This document shows, in pieces, positions 24,193 to 35,508 of a stretch of DNA of 64,000 nucleotides. The position numbers and the translations under genes are program-made. Within the stretch, counting starts at the first letter, position 1; each line of letters opens with the position of its first letter. Under the pieces are notes generated by a model. It had not been told where the DNA came from, ran no database searches, and was given only the letters and a program-made list of their open reading frames with translations. Source of the stretch: Hirsutella rhossiliensis (lineage: Eukaryota; Ascomycota; Sordariomycetes; Hypocreales; Ophiocordycipitaceae); assembly GCF_020360975.1 (NCBI RefSeq), contig NW_025408668.1:124001-188000 (forward strand), in the 5' to 3' direction.

Positions 24193-26227
24193 TCGTCCAG
24201 GGCCTTGATATGGTAAAAATAGAGGATGCCTTGAGTCTCAAGGTTGACGCTGCTCGTCTTCCCGTACACGTATCAGGAGATCGGCATTTAGTCACAAGAA
24301 AAACAGACAGCGAGGAGCAGGCCAAAAGGCGTAGATCCCAACCATCTTCCAAGGAACCGGGCCCATTCCAAGATCGATGCCCCCGCTCCCCCTCAATCCC
24401 GATTATCCGTGCCGGTGCAAAGAAACCTGGTACGCCGAACACGCAGCCATTCATCCGTCGCATGTGACGTGCCGCGCCCACTGACTAAAAGAGGGGGGAG
24501 AGCAGGTGACGGAGGGACAACTAGTTGACAACCAGTCGTAAGCAGTCAGTGAGAGTGAAAGAATGAAGGAGCCAAAGTCGGAAAATTCAGGGAGCTGCTT
24601 GCTCGTGCAGGGTGTTTCCTGGTGGCTGCCCAGCAACCGTCTGCCAGCCGAAAGGCCATTCATTGATGCCTCAGGCCGCCCCGCTCCGCTGCAACATCAC
24701 AGGCGTCTCCACGATGGCCTCGAGGATTGTATTAGCTGCAGCACTGGTTCTCCACCAGTGCAAAGACGACCATTTCTCGGCACAACTAGCTTTAGTGTGT
24801 CCTCGTAGAAGTTTAGCTACTGATGCAGTGCCGTCTAAGTTCCTCAATCAAAATAATGCCCTGCCCACGTAGCGCTGGACATAGAACAGTCCCCTGACTC
24901 CCCTCCTGTAATTGTCTTCTTGCACAGCAACACCAGCTCCCCTGGCTGGAAGCTGGCCGTGGCTCTCAGTTCATGGCGAGCCTCTCAGGCCATTGCCTTT
25001 AAAGTAGCCTCTCCCTACTGGATCTCCTGGTCTTCCGACAACATCGCTATTCGAAGAATCACCAGATCTACATGCTGCGCTCCTAATGGGCATACACAAG
25101 ATCACGTCGAAAGTGCGGCCATCTTGAACAGTCACGTCCAATAACCCTAACACTATCTGCAATGGTGCAAGCGGTTCCATGCTACGGAGTATAGAGAATC
25201 TAGGTAGGTAGGCGAGTATTCCACACATCTCAGCAATCGGTTGCTCATGGATCTCACGGTGGAAGGCATATGTTGCACCTAATCCCTACCTCTGGCTCTA
25301 GCACGCTTCACCACAGTCCAAGAGATGTGGTTCGTCACCTCGACCAGCAAGTCATAGCCATGGAGTAAAACTCTCACGGAGAACTGCTTGTCTTACGTCT
25401 AAATAACCGAGGGCGAGAGAGGGGGCTAGGGAAAGAGAGAAAGCTTGTACAGAGCCATGATGCTGAGTACGTGGACAAGCCGACCTCCCCAATGTAGTCG
25501 ATGATGCTATTCACGACGCTGGCCAGTTGGAGAGCGACAGAAGTGCAACCCAGTCTAATACTAGCCTGTTCTTCGGCTCCGAGCGGATGAGCTTCCTGTG
25601 GCCGTGATGGCTGGGAACATTGACGGTCAAGCTGACAGCCAGGCTCCAGCAGCCATCCGTAAAAGATGGGAAAGGTGCCGGCGTCGGGGGGCCGCGTACG
25701 TTAAACTCCCCCGCTTGCATCTTCTCTTGAATGACTCTTCGGCTTTCAAATCTAGAGACCAAGGTCGTGCGAGACTTGAGCTCTTTCAAACCTGTGCAAG
25801 GAAGCGAGCCGGGGTTGCATAAAAGGCTACATGCGACCTGCTGCAAATGGCCGGGAAAGCATTGTTCAAGGGCCGGAAATCTTACTTTCCTCGGTATCGC
25901 ATTTTTTGCTGTCTACGGCACGCCATTTCACCACCTTGGGGCATTGTTCTAAATGACAGTCGCGTACGGCAGGTCGCGGAGGCCGTCTTTCCGCCGATCG
26001 GGCGCCGGCCAAGGCGGAGGTGGTGATCCAGAGCACTCGGCACTTACCCTGAACCACGTGCACACGCCGTGATTGACGATTCCGTCCACGCCTTGTTCAA
26101 TCTTGCCCCTCCTTATTGTCTCCCATTCTCTCCCAAGACGACTTGGCCACTCAGCTCGCCTTCGTCCCTGTGGCCTAGACACCCAATACCGCGGTATTCA
26201 GTCTGCGAACCGTCGCTCGCGCACGCC
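24193..26227. other. Long divergent intergenic region
   Basis: 2.0 kb between the SDR and Atl1-like starts. Only short frames without family resemblance occur, and no tRNA or repeat was recognised. CTAGGTAGGTAGG near 25,200 is a short TAGGTA-type repeat. Confidence 0.55.
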
Positions 26228-26721
26228 ATGCCCCGCTCCGACGAGGCCGAGGCCTTTTTCCACGCCGTCTACGCGGCCGTGCAGGAGATTCCCTACGGAA
26301 AGGTGTCGTCTTACGGACACATTGCCATGCTCGTCGGTACCCGTAAGCCCCCTTCCTCGGACAGGGGATTCACAAACAAACAGGGGAAGAAGGAGAGAGA
26401 ATCTAACACCGAGTCAAAGCCCGGCGCCCTCGTCAGGTCGGCCTCTGCATGAAGCATCTCCCCTCGGACCCGGCCGTCCGCTTCAACAGCCAAAACGTAC
26501 CTTGGCAGCGCGTCATCAACTCCAAGGGCATCATCTCCCCGAGGTCCCAACCGTCGGGCGCTCAGAACCAGGCCGCCGCCCTGCGCGAAGAGGGCGTCGA
26601 CGTCGCCACGAGTGCCCTGGGAGAGCTCATCGTCGACCTAGCCCGCCACGGCTGGTTCCCCAGGCTTTTGCCGTCCGAAGCCCAAGATGACCAAGACGAG
26701 CAAGGTCCTGACGAGAATTAA
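26228..26721 (+). CDS. atl1: Alkyltransferase-like protein (Atl1-type DNA lesion-binding protein)
   Basis: 138 residues from exons 26228-26342 and 26420-26721 (77-bp intron). The fold is the DNA-binding domain of O6-alkylguanine transferases: EIPYGKVSSYGHIA, then RPRQVGLCMKHLP, then PWQRVIN. In true methyltransferases the last motif is PCHRV with the alkyl-accepting Cys. Here Trp67 (TGG) replaces it, the mark of Atl proteins, which flip and bind O6-alkylguanine and recruit nucleotide excision repair without repairing themselves. The length matches Atl1 (108 residues in fission yeast) plus an acidic tail (DDQDEQGPDEN). The acceptor at 26,419 was chosen because it restores the conserved PR-Q-V-G block. 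Expected in the nucleus. Confidence 0.88.
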
Positions 26722-27519
26722 ACGCAATCTACGACCAAACAAGTGTCGTCTCGACACATGTACGGATACAAAATGCCACAATGACTGGAACGCGAATGCC
26801 CGCTGCACGCTCTCAACTCATACTTCATACACTATATACAGCCTACACACGCCTCGCCCTACCGTCTCGCGCACAGCTCCATCACGACGCAGCCGGGCCC
26901 GACCAACAAGCCTCGCCATTCAAGTCGAGGCCAAGCAATCTTCCGCCCCATCAGGCTCGCCAGTCGCTGGCGCTTTGTGCCGTCCGCAGGGTCTCACGAC
27001 ACTCGTTCCACGCCAAATAACAAAACGCACGCACGCACCCAAGACTGCCCTTTCAAGTCTGCTAAGAAGCAAATAGAGTTCCGGTTCCTGTCAAGCAGTC
27101 CTCTCCAGGTGGCCCGGCCTTGTCGCGGAGGGTGCATATAAAGTGGTATTGTCCAGTTTGAGGGAGAAAAGGCTCAAGTAATGAAACCATCATCCCGCGG
27201 ATCCTTGACGCCCAGACGCCCAGACTCCCAGCGGGCGCTTTGAATATCAACTTCGTCAGGGCTTTGGTTTACAGACCTCGACCCGAATTCGAAACATGCT
27301 TTCGGCCGTGGCAACATGCAGGCAACCACCCCCCTTCCACCGAACGTCCCAAGCAACAGGGCACAAACAAGCCATTCAAACACCCAAGGCCGTCTTCGAA
27401 TGCGAGGCGCCATTGCGCCGTGAACCTCGCGTCGCACCCTCCAGCCCAGCTGACGTACATCGCGAGTTGGTTCCCCGAGGGCTCCGCCATGTCTTCTAGA
27501 TGCCGCTCATCCTCCCCCT
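26722..27519. other. Convergent 3' intergenic region
   Basis: About 800 bp between the convergent Atl1-like and kinesin genes, probably both 3' UTRs. No gene was recognised. Confidence 0.6.
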
Positions 27520-30500
27520 CTAGAAGCAGTTGAGACTGCCTTTCTTCTTCTTCCCCTTGTTGATGGCATTCATTCTTTCCTCCAGCTGCTTGCGCGCTGC
27601 CTCCGCCGCCTGTCGCTTCTTGCGCTCCTCTTCCACCGCGTGCAAGCTCCAGCGGTTGTCCTGCGGCGCCTCCATGGGTCGCTCCTTCAACTCCTTGACT
27701 TCGCCCTCGAGCTCGTGAGCGCGCTTCTTCCAGGCGTCGCAGTCGGCCTTGGATCTTTTCGACTGTCTCTCCAAGTCCGTCAGGGCTTCTTCCAACGTCT
27801 GCGTCAGCTGCCGTTCTGCGTAGAGATGCTTCTCGATCGTCCGAATGCGCGCCTCTTGATCTTCGGTGATTTGAGCAATGCTGATGCCCTCCTTGCTGGG
27901 AGTCCGACCCGATGTCGGCGACGTGGGGACGCCGCTGGTCGGGGAACCGCTCCTGGCGGCGCTGGGCAGCGGTGGTAGAGGGATGGCTGGCGGCGGCGAG
28001 GGCAGAGCGGCGTGAGACGCGCTCTTGCGGATTGTCGAGTTGGAGTTTGATCGGTTGACGTCTCCAGACCCAATGGCCTCGTGGTACTTTGCCTGTACAT
28101 GGGTGTCAGCTTTATTCGCACCACCTCTCGTGGTCTTGGAGAAAGCTGGGTTCACGGGGCCTTCGACTCACCTGGAGAGAATTGTACTCGTCTCGGACAG
28201 AGTCCAATTCCGCCTGAAGTTTTGCACGCGCTGCCGTCACCTCCTCTAGCTGCACGTTGCGTTCCGTCTGAAGTGTGCTCAGGCGATTGTTGGTGATTTG
28301 CACCTCATCGAAGTTGTTTTGCAGCTGTTCCTCGAGCTCCTCGACCAGGCGGCTGTTCTTCTTATTCTTGAACTCAAGGTCGGACATTCTACCCTTGACA
28401 GCAGACAACTGATCTGCAATGGACGAGGCTGCGCCAGAGTCCTCTTCGGCAAGCATGTCGCTCAGAACCGTCTTGGCCGTCTCGAGGTCGCGCACAGTAC
28501 TCTCGTTGGCATGCGTCAGTCGTGCCACTCGCTCTTGAACCTCGCCGGCTTTGCGCTGCTCGTCAGCGTCGGCCTTATGGGCTGCAACAAGAAGCTCGAT
28601 CTGGTCCGTCAACGTGTCGACACTGACTCCAAGTCCCAGAGCGACAGCAACCTTTGTGGCGATTTGCATGAGCTCCTCCCTGGCCCCGGAGAGTTCAGAC
28701 TCCAGTTTATGGACAGATTCGGCGTGCTCCGACATGAGGACTTCCACTTGCTCCTCGTACCCCTTTTGCTCGCGAGACTGGAGCTCGGCCAGTTCCTTGG
28801 CGTGGCCGGACTTGAGCTGCTCCAAGGCCTCGTGGTGAGCTCTTGTCGCTTCGCCATGGGAGGCAACTTTGGCTTCGAGTTCAGCCACTAGCTCCCGATA
28901 CCGGGAAGCCTCCTTGGCGGCTTCACTGTGAGCCTTCGTCATCTCCTCCACCTCGCCCCGGGCAGTTGCGTGGGAGCTTTCGAGCTCGGTAACCTTGGTT
29001 GCATTGCTGCTCATGACGGCCTTGTACTCGTCGATTTCGGTGCGCAGGAAGTTGACCAGGTTGCGATGTTTCTGTTCGGCTTCCTTCGCCGCCTCGCTGC
29101 CGTCCACGCTGGCCCTGGCCTGCGAATCGACGAGATTGGCGTTCAACGTCACAACCTGCGCCTCGAGCTGTTGTACGGTATGGCGGAGTTCCATCTCCGT
29201 CGCCTGCATCAAGTTGAGAATCGTCCTGTGCTTGTTCTCCCAGCCTGTCAGTTCGGACTGAAGCTTGCCAATCTTGCCCTCGTATTTCAGCCCGGATTCC
29301 TCGTCAGCTCGAGCAGACGCCTTGTCTCTTTTCTTGCTTGTCGAAGCTTCCTCCAAAGAACCGCGCAGCTTCTCCAGCTCCGCGGCAAGCTCCTTTTCTC
29401 GAGCGGCATGTGCTTCCCGCATCTCGTGCAGCTGCATTTCGTTCTTCTCTAGCTTCTCTCGCAGAGTTGCAACAATGGACATGTCCATTGGGGTGGCTTT
29501 CAGGCTGGAGCGCTCACGTGTGAGCCCCGAAATGATGGTCATCTTAGTCTCCATCTCCTTCTTAGCCGACGCGACGTTTGCCTCGAGCTCCTGGATTCGT
29601 TCGCTGCGCGAGTGAAGCTCGTGAATCGCGGCGTTGAGATTCAGCTCAAAGTTTTGCATGACTTCGGGCTGACCCTCGAAGTTTTCCGTCGCAATGTTGC
29701 GCAGAGACGCAAAGGATCGGTGAGCGCGGTCGATGATCATGACGTTTTGGCTCGACTTGCGGCGGATGACGGGCGTCGACTGCCTCGGCGAAGTTGCCTC
29801 AACGGCCCTGGCCTTGGATACCTCCGTCTTGAGCTCTTCGACCATGTCCAGGGTCTCGTTGTGCTGCGACTCGAGCTGAGCGTACTTGGTCGCCAGCTCC
29901 TTCTCTGCCGCCTCCTTCTCCCCAGCCAATGACCGCAGCCGTTGAAGCTCTGCCTTGAGCGCGTCGTCTTGTGGCTGCTGCGTCAAATCTTCGGTTGATA
30001 CCGCAGGCTTGGCCGTGGCCGTGTCGTCCTCCGACGTCGCATCCGTATCGGCTGAGGCGGAGGACTCTACGGCCGAGGACAGTTCCGAAGACAGGGACCG
30101 CGAGGCCGAGGATCGGGGTCCATCCGGCCCGCTAAGAGATTTTTGAGGGGAGGCCAGTGACCCGGCCTGGACATGCGCTTCGGAGCCGGCCGAAAGGACC
30201 GAATCTCGAACGCGGGGAGGGTGGCGAGCCTCGTCCGCGGCGTCCTGCTGAAGATCTGCAAGGCTCCGCATCGCCTCCTCGTACTTGGCATGCAGCTCAT
30301 GAAGGTCATTCATGGTCGTCTCGTGCTCGACCCGAAGGCCGATGAGCTCCTGAGTAACGCTCTCCAGCTTGTCCGCGACCAACCTCGACTGGGCGGGGCT
30401 CTGCGCGGCATCGTCGCCATCGACTTGGCCGCCAGGGGCGGCTCTGTCGTTGGCCAGACTATCCCCGTCGGTGGCCTCCCCAATGGTCAAGCTGGACTTG

Positions 30501-32858
30501 GCCTCGGCGCCATCGCCTCCGCGTTCATCGTCCTCGGGAATCGGGCTACCCACTTGACCCTGGTGGCTGCCGTGCGACTGATCTTGCAGGGGGGGGTCGA
30601 CCTGTCGAGTAGCGAGCGAGAAACCGTCTGTGCTGCCTAGCTTTGGCTTTCCTGCGCCGTCGACATGGTCAAGCTCATGAAGAAGCGCATCGAGCTTCCC
30701 CAGGCTTCGTTGGCGCTCAATCACTTGCTCCAGTCGATCGATTTCGCGTTGCATGAGCTCTGCATCCTGGTCTGCCTCGGCCAAGCGCTCCTCCAGGGTG
30801 GAAATGTAGTCCTCACATGAGGCCTCGCTTTCGCGTACTCGGGCAATCTCTTTCCGGAGCTCCATGATGATTGTCGCGTTCTTCTCCTCCCCACTGGTGT
30901 GCCCGTCCAGCTTGGCCTCGAGGTCGTGAAGGTAGTTTTCGGTGCTTGCCTCGCGGTCCATGAGTTTCTGCAGGCGAGACTGGAGCTGATTGTTGATGGT
31001 CTCGACATAGGCGCATTTTGTCTCCTTCTCGAGTAGACTCGTCTCCGTGTTTGAAAGCGTGGCACGCGTGTTGGACAGGGATTGCTCCAGAGACTGAATC
31101 GTCTTTTCGTACTCCAGAACAACCTGCTCCACGGCTTGAGCAAAGTAATTGGAGCGGTTGAGACGGTCCGTGGCACTGTCGCCGTGGAAATCTCCAGATT
31201 TGCCGCCAGTCTCTTCCGACTCGTGTTCCCTGGCCTTAGCCATTTCCGTGATGAGCATGGCGTGGCGCTGGCTCAGGGCATTATAGTTTTCTTGCACGTC
31301 AAGGAGTTGGTTCTGCAGCTCGACCTCGCGCTCATTCTGTCGGTCCGATCGGTCGTTCGTGGCTCCAGATACGCGGCGAGGACTGCTGCCGCCGCCAACA
31401 GAGGCGCTTCGTATTTGTTCGCGGAGAAAGGAGACCTCGGCTCGCAGTCGATCGATGACGGCCTGCTTGTCGCCTTCTTCTACTTGCTGGATGCGTGGCT
31501 TGGACTGGATTGCGCGGGCCCGTTGCGCATACTGGACCGTGTTGAGCGTCTCGCTCAAGTGAAACTCGGCGGGGGTGACACAGGCAATCATGTAGGTGAT
31601 GGCGTTGCCTCCGAGAGAATCCTGGAGAAGTCGGGTGAGCTTGGAGTCACGATACGAGACATGCGACCCAGGCTGCCGTGACGAAAGCTGGCTGATGACC
31701 TTGCCCAACGAGGCCAGGCCGGCGTTGATGGATATTCCCTCCTTGGCACGCTCGCCCTGGGCACCGGTGTTTTTGAGCCGCTCGCTGCCCGCCAGGTCGA
31801 CAAAGTGCAGCTTGCTGTCCGTGGTCACAGACACGTCCTGGCCCGTCATTGTTTCCCAGGGCACCGAGAAGCGCTTCTCGGCGCTGTTTGACGTATGAAG
31901 CTGGCTCCTGCGCTGGACCAGGTTGAGGGAGAAGACGGCGTGGGAGCGAGATGACTTGGCGTTGATCGCGGTGGCGTCAGTCTGCCGGATGGTGGAACCG
32001 AAATTGAGGGCGTTCATCAAGTCGTCTACCGAGTCGATGTCGACCTGGTGCAGGCCGGTGAGGATAATGTTTCCCTTGGCGTCCTCACGTATCGCGACAT
32101 TACCACGCTCGTAAGCCACCGAGGTATCGGGAACGAGGAGGTCGCGCAGCTGCTCGTTATAGATTTCGACGTAGGTAGCCTTTAAGGACCAATTGCGGTC
32201 GCCCAGCATATTCTGATGGCCGTATCCACGTGGCGCGCGGAGCTGAGACATGGAAACTGATGCTCTGTTAGGGTTTGTTCCGCTGCGAGACATGTTGAGC
32301 TTGTCGAAGAGGGCAGCGGCGGCTCGAGGGATGACGCCTGCGAGTGTTAGCGCCCGAGCAAGGGAGCATGCCCCCGGAGGGGACAGGCAAAGGGGTGCAT
32401 ACCCATCATTTCGGCATCCTGCTGCTCGCTGGGCCCCGACGTGCCCATGGTATACGACTTGCCGGCGCCCGACTGGCCATAGGCGAGGAGAGAGACATTG
32501 TAGCCCTGGGTGAAGGCACTGACAGAGTCGGCGAGGTAGTCCCAGATACCATTCTGCATGACATCGGGGCTGAAAACGCGGTCGAAGACGAAGAGCTTTC
32601 GACCCTGGGGAGACTCGATGGACAGGCTCGTGTTGGACATGGTCTGGACCATGGAGCGTTGGAATCGCTGGGGGATCAGGTCGTAGCCGGGGTCGGAGGG
32701 GTTGAGGGGCGGGCGTATGCGGACAGCTGGACGGAGCAAGCAGTTAGTCGAGCGTTGAGGAGAGAGGGCAAATGGTGGCGCGTACCAACTTTGACAGCGG
32801 TGCGACTGTCGTCGTCTGAAGCGCGACTGCCGCTGCCGGGCTTGCTGCTGATGCTCAT
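27520..32858 (-). CDS. Kinesin, probably kinesin-4 (KIF4/KIF21-like) with long coiled coil
   Basis: Plus-end type microtubule motor, 1,711 residues. Exons on the minus strand: 32858-32786, 32726-32403, 32337-28172 and 28092-27520; introns are 59, 65 and 79 bp. N-terminal motor: KVAVRIRPPL at residues 23-32, P-loop GQSGAGKS at 108-115, switch I NAKSSRSH at 258-265, switch II DLAGSE at 313-318, and neck near 410-420. The rest is mostly long heptad-like coiled coil with acidic and Ser-rich breaks. The tail has a Pro/Ser-rich stretch (PSPPPAIPLPPLP), a final coiled coil, a KGKKKK basic patch and the end -LNCF. Start ATG 32,858 gives an N-terminus typical of the group. The frame is open up to an ATG at 33,257, which would add a Pro/Arg-rich extension. 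Subfamily assignment rests on the whole-length pattern and is less sure than kinesin itself. Confidence 0.88.
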
Positions 32859-35508
32859 CCTGCTGGGACACCTGGGCGGAGGTCTGGCGATGGCGCTCAG
32901 GGGCCGTTGAGGCAGGTGTATTGGGGAGGCCGGCGGCGAGTGAGCCATGGCCGAAAGATGAGGCGGCCAAGGCCAAGGCGGGTGAGGTTGTCGAGGCGAA
33001 GGGGGTTGGGACGCCCAAATTGCGAGCCGCCTCGGAGGCCGGGAAAGCCTGATGGCACGACGGAGATTATGCTGGCGAGATTGGGTAGCAGGCGAGTAGG
33101 CGATGGGGGCTTGGGGATGCTGCGTCGTGCCGCTACGGTGGCGCCTGGGTTTGGTCAAAAATGTCTCGCGCACTTGCCCGGCGGGAGAAAAGAATCTTTG
33201 TTCCAAGGGCGACAAGGGTGAGCGAGGCTGGAGATGAGCAGGCGAGTAATCAAACAAGAGGCGCCTAGCCCAGGGTCCCGGTCACCGTCTGGCAAGCCTG
33301 CGCCTGCGGCCAACAAGGACAAGTCGGCGCGGCCACCAAATGAAGAGGCCTAGGCAATGGAATCCTCATGGAAGAAGATGGCCAAGAAGAAGAAAAAGGA
33401 ATGGGGGTGTGCGTGGACGAAAGATAATGGGCGGCGAGGGGGACGTAGGGAAAGGGGGAGGAAATGAAGGCGGGCACGGATTGGACTCTGATGGTTCCTG
33501 TCGTGGCGTGTAGTCATCAAAGGTCTAGCAGGGCTTTCCAGTGCACCCCAGCGGCTACTTAGGTGGGCATGGTGGGCAAGGAGCTCCCACAGCGGCCTAC
33601 TAATACTGGCTGCCAGCTATCCGTACAGCAGCCCCCTTTGCCCCTCTCCCGAAAGCAACGAAGAAAAAAGCAACGAAGGGAGAAAGCTGCAAACAAAAAA
33701 GGAAGAGGAAAGGGAAAAAAGAAAGGCAGACGCCCGTAAGTGCCCGCAGCTGAAGGGGCGAGCGAGGACGGAGAAGAGCGGGCGCTGGCAAGCAAGTCAC
33801 AGAGGAGCAGAATAAGAAAGAGAGACGGTTGACCCATCCAACACCGAAGATGCAGATTAAGACACCAAGACACCTCGCCCAAGATGTATTACACGCATGT
33901 TTTGAATGAATGCAAGCGACCGGCTCCCCTACACCCTCACTTGGCAGAATGAAGACGCACTCGCGCCGGGACTGGCGAGCCGGGTCAGCGCCATGGTGAT
34001 GGAGCGCTAGGGCCTCGTCAGGCTAAATCCACGTCCCGCGCGGGAAGCCAGGTGGCCCTGCTGTCACCAAGTTTTGAGGAGGGTGGGTATCATTCATCAT
34101 CACTCGGGAGTGGTGGTGCAGATGCATGCACCGACCTTGATCAATCAACATGCAAAAGGGGCAACTGCCAACTCTTTCCTGCATGTCCAATGCCTGTCAA
34201 GCGTGTGTGCAGTCTGTTGCCCAGGAAATTGTCGTCATCTGCTTCTTTGGCCTCTGGATATAGGGTACAGTGCCCTGTCAACTGTTCAGCTTGTGCCCGC
34301 TGCTTGGCCCATTGCTTACCTACCTTAGGCCTTAGGTATGTACTTAGGTAGGTAGGTACTGTACCAACTAAGTTAGTGGTAAAAGGACTCACCAGGGTGG
34401 GTATGTCAATGTGTACAGTATGCACCAGGTAGGTAAACAACAGCACCCTTGCCGTAATGCGTTCGTGGCGCGCTGATGAGCAAGCAGCATCTGCCAATCA
34501 ACAGGACAAGCCTGCGAGGTGTTCATGGCCGTGGCGTTGGCTTGGACCCCCCCCCGGGAGTGGGAGCCAGCTGAGCTGTGCCTCTCACAGTGTGTCTCGC
34601 CAGCCAATGACGACACGCTGCCTGCCTTCTGTACATACTGGTACTGCGTACCGTTACGTCCGCTCGGTACGGAGCCCGAGCCAAGTTGCTCTGGGCATCG
34701 CGTGGCAGCCACCTGTCTCACCGGAAAGAAGCGTGGGGAAGACGGGCCTCGCAAGCCACTCCAGCAAAGGAGCCGGATTGCCCGTTGACGGATCCTTAGA
34801 GCACGAGGGCAGGGAACCCCTGGCCTACGAGTGCGATACACTCCGGTAAGAAGAGACCTTTCAAGAAGCAAAATCTGAATCAAAAGCTGCTGGCACTCCC
34901 TGCTGACTGTGCATGCCTGGTGGGCTAGAACTGTAGTAACCTTGTCCTTCATCCTCGCCCTGTGACCTGCGATACGTCGCGGTAGCCATCCCATGTGCCG
35001 CCCTCTGGCCGCCCCTCCCTGCGTCGATCTAACGCGGCCGTCTCAAGTGGTCGAAATGCTTGCCACCCATGTCACCCCTAGTCCAGGCCACCTCCGCCCA
35101 GCAGACTGCAAAGTGGCTTCATCTTCATCTTGTCACGCACACACAAACCTCTCTGCCCCCGGTCGCCTTCCACGAAGTGGTGGGCATCAGTCTTTCCGGC
35201 GCGTCCACTTGCTACTTCGGCATAGACAATGCAAACCTTGTTTGTCTCCAGAATCAAGGTGCATGGTGCAGTTCCGGGTTCCTCGAGCCGCTAGCTTAGG
35301 TAAGCCAGCGATTCCTGGTTCCCGGAACTCGCCCCCAAGCGAGTGCCCCATCTCACGTGATTCCTGCATTCGCTCGTCCGACACCAAGTATTCGTAGACG
35401 CGCCTCGTCTGAAGCTCGCGTCGTCACCACCGACCGAAGTGACTTGCCGACGACCCCATCAGCACAACACAGCCTGCTCGCAAGGGGCAGCTCCGTCACC
35501 GAGTTCCC
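32859..35508. other. Divergent upstream region of kinesin and Eme1 genes
   Basis: 2.65 kb. The kinesin-side 400 bp is an open but Pro/Arg-rich frame, probably 5' UTR. A G/A-rich stretch occurs at about 33,650-33,730. TAGGTA-type repeats lie at 34,316-34,366. No further gene was recognised. Confidence 0.55.
34316..34366. repeat. TAGGTA-type short repeats
   Basis: Repeated TACCTA/TAGGTA units, partly palindromic around TTAGGCCTTAGG. Similar short runs sit near 25,200 and 40,728. These could be spacer low complexity or binding sites; nothing decides. Confidence 0.5.

Noticed and set aside
28298..31681. Long plus-strand frames (up to 199 codons) inside the kinesin gene
   Set aside because: They mirror the coiled-coil codons of the minus-strand kinesin (GAG/CAG/CTC-rich) and have no independent resemblance or signals.
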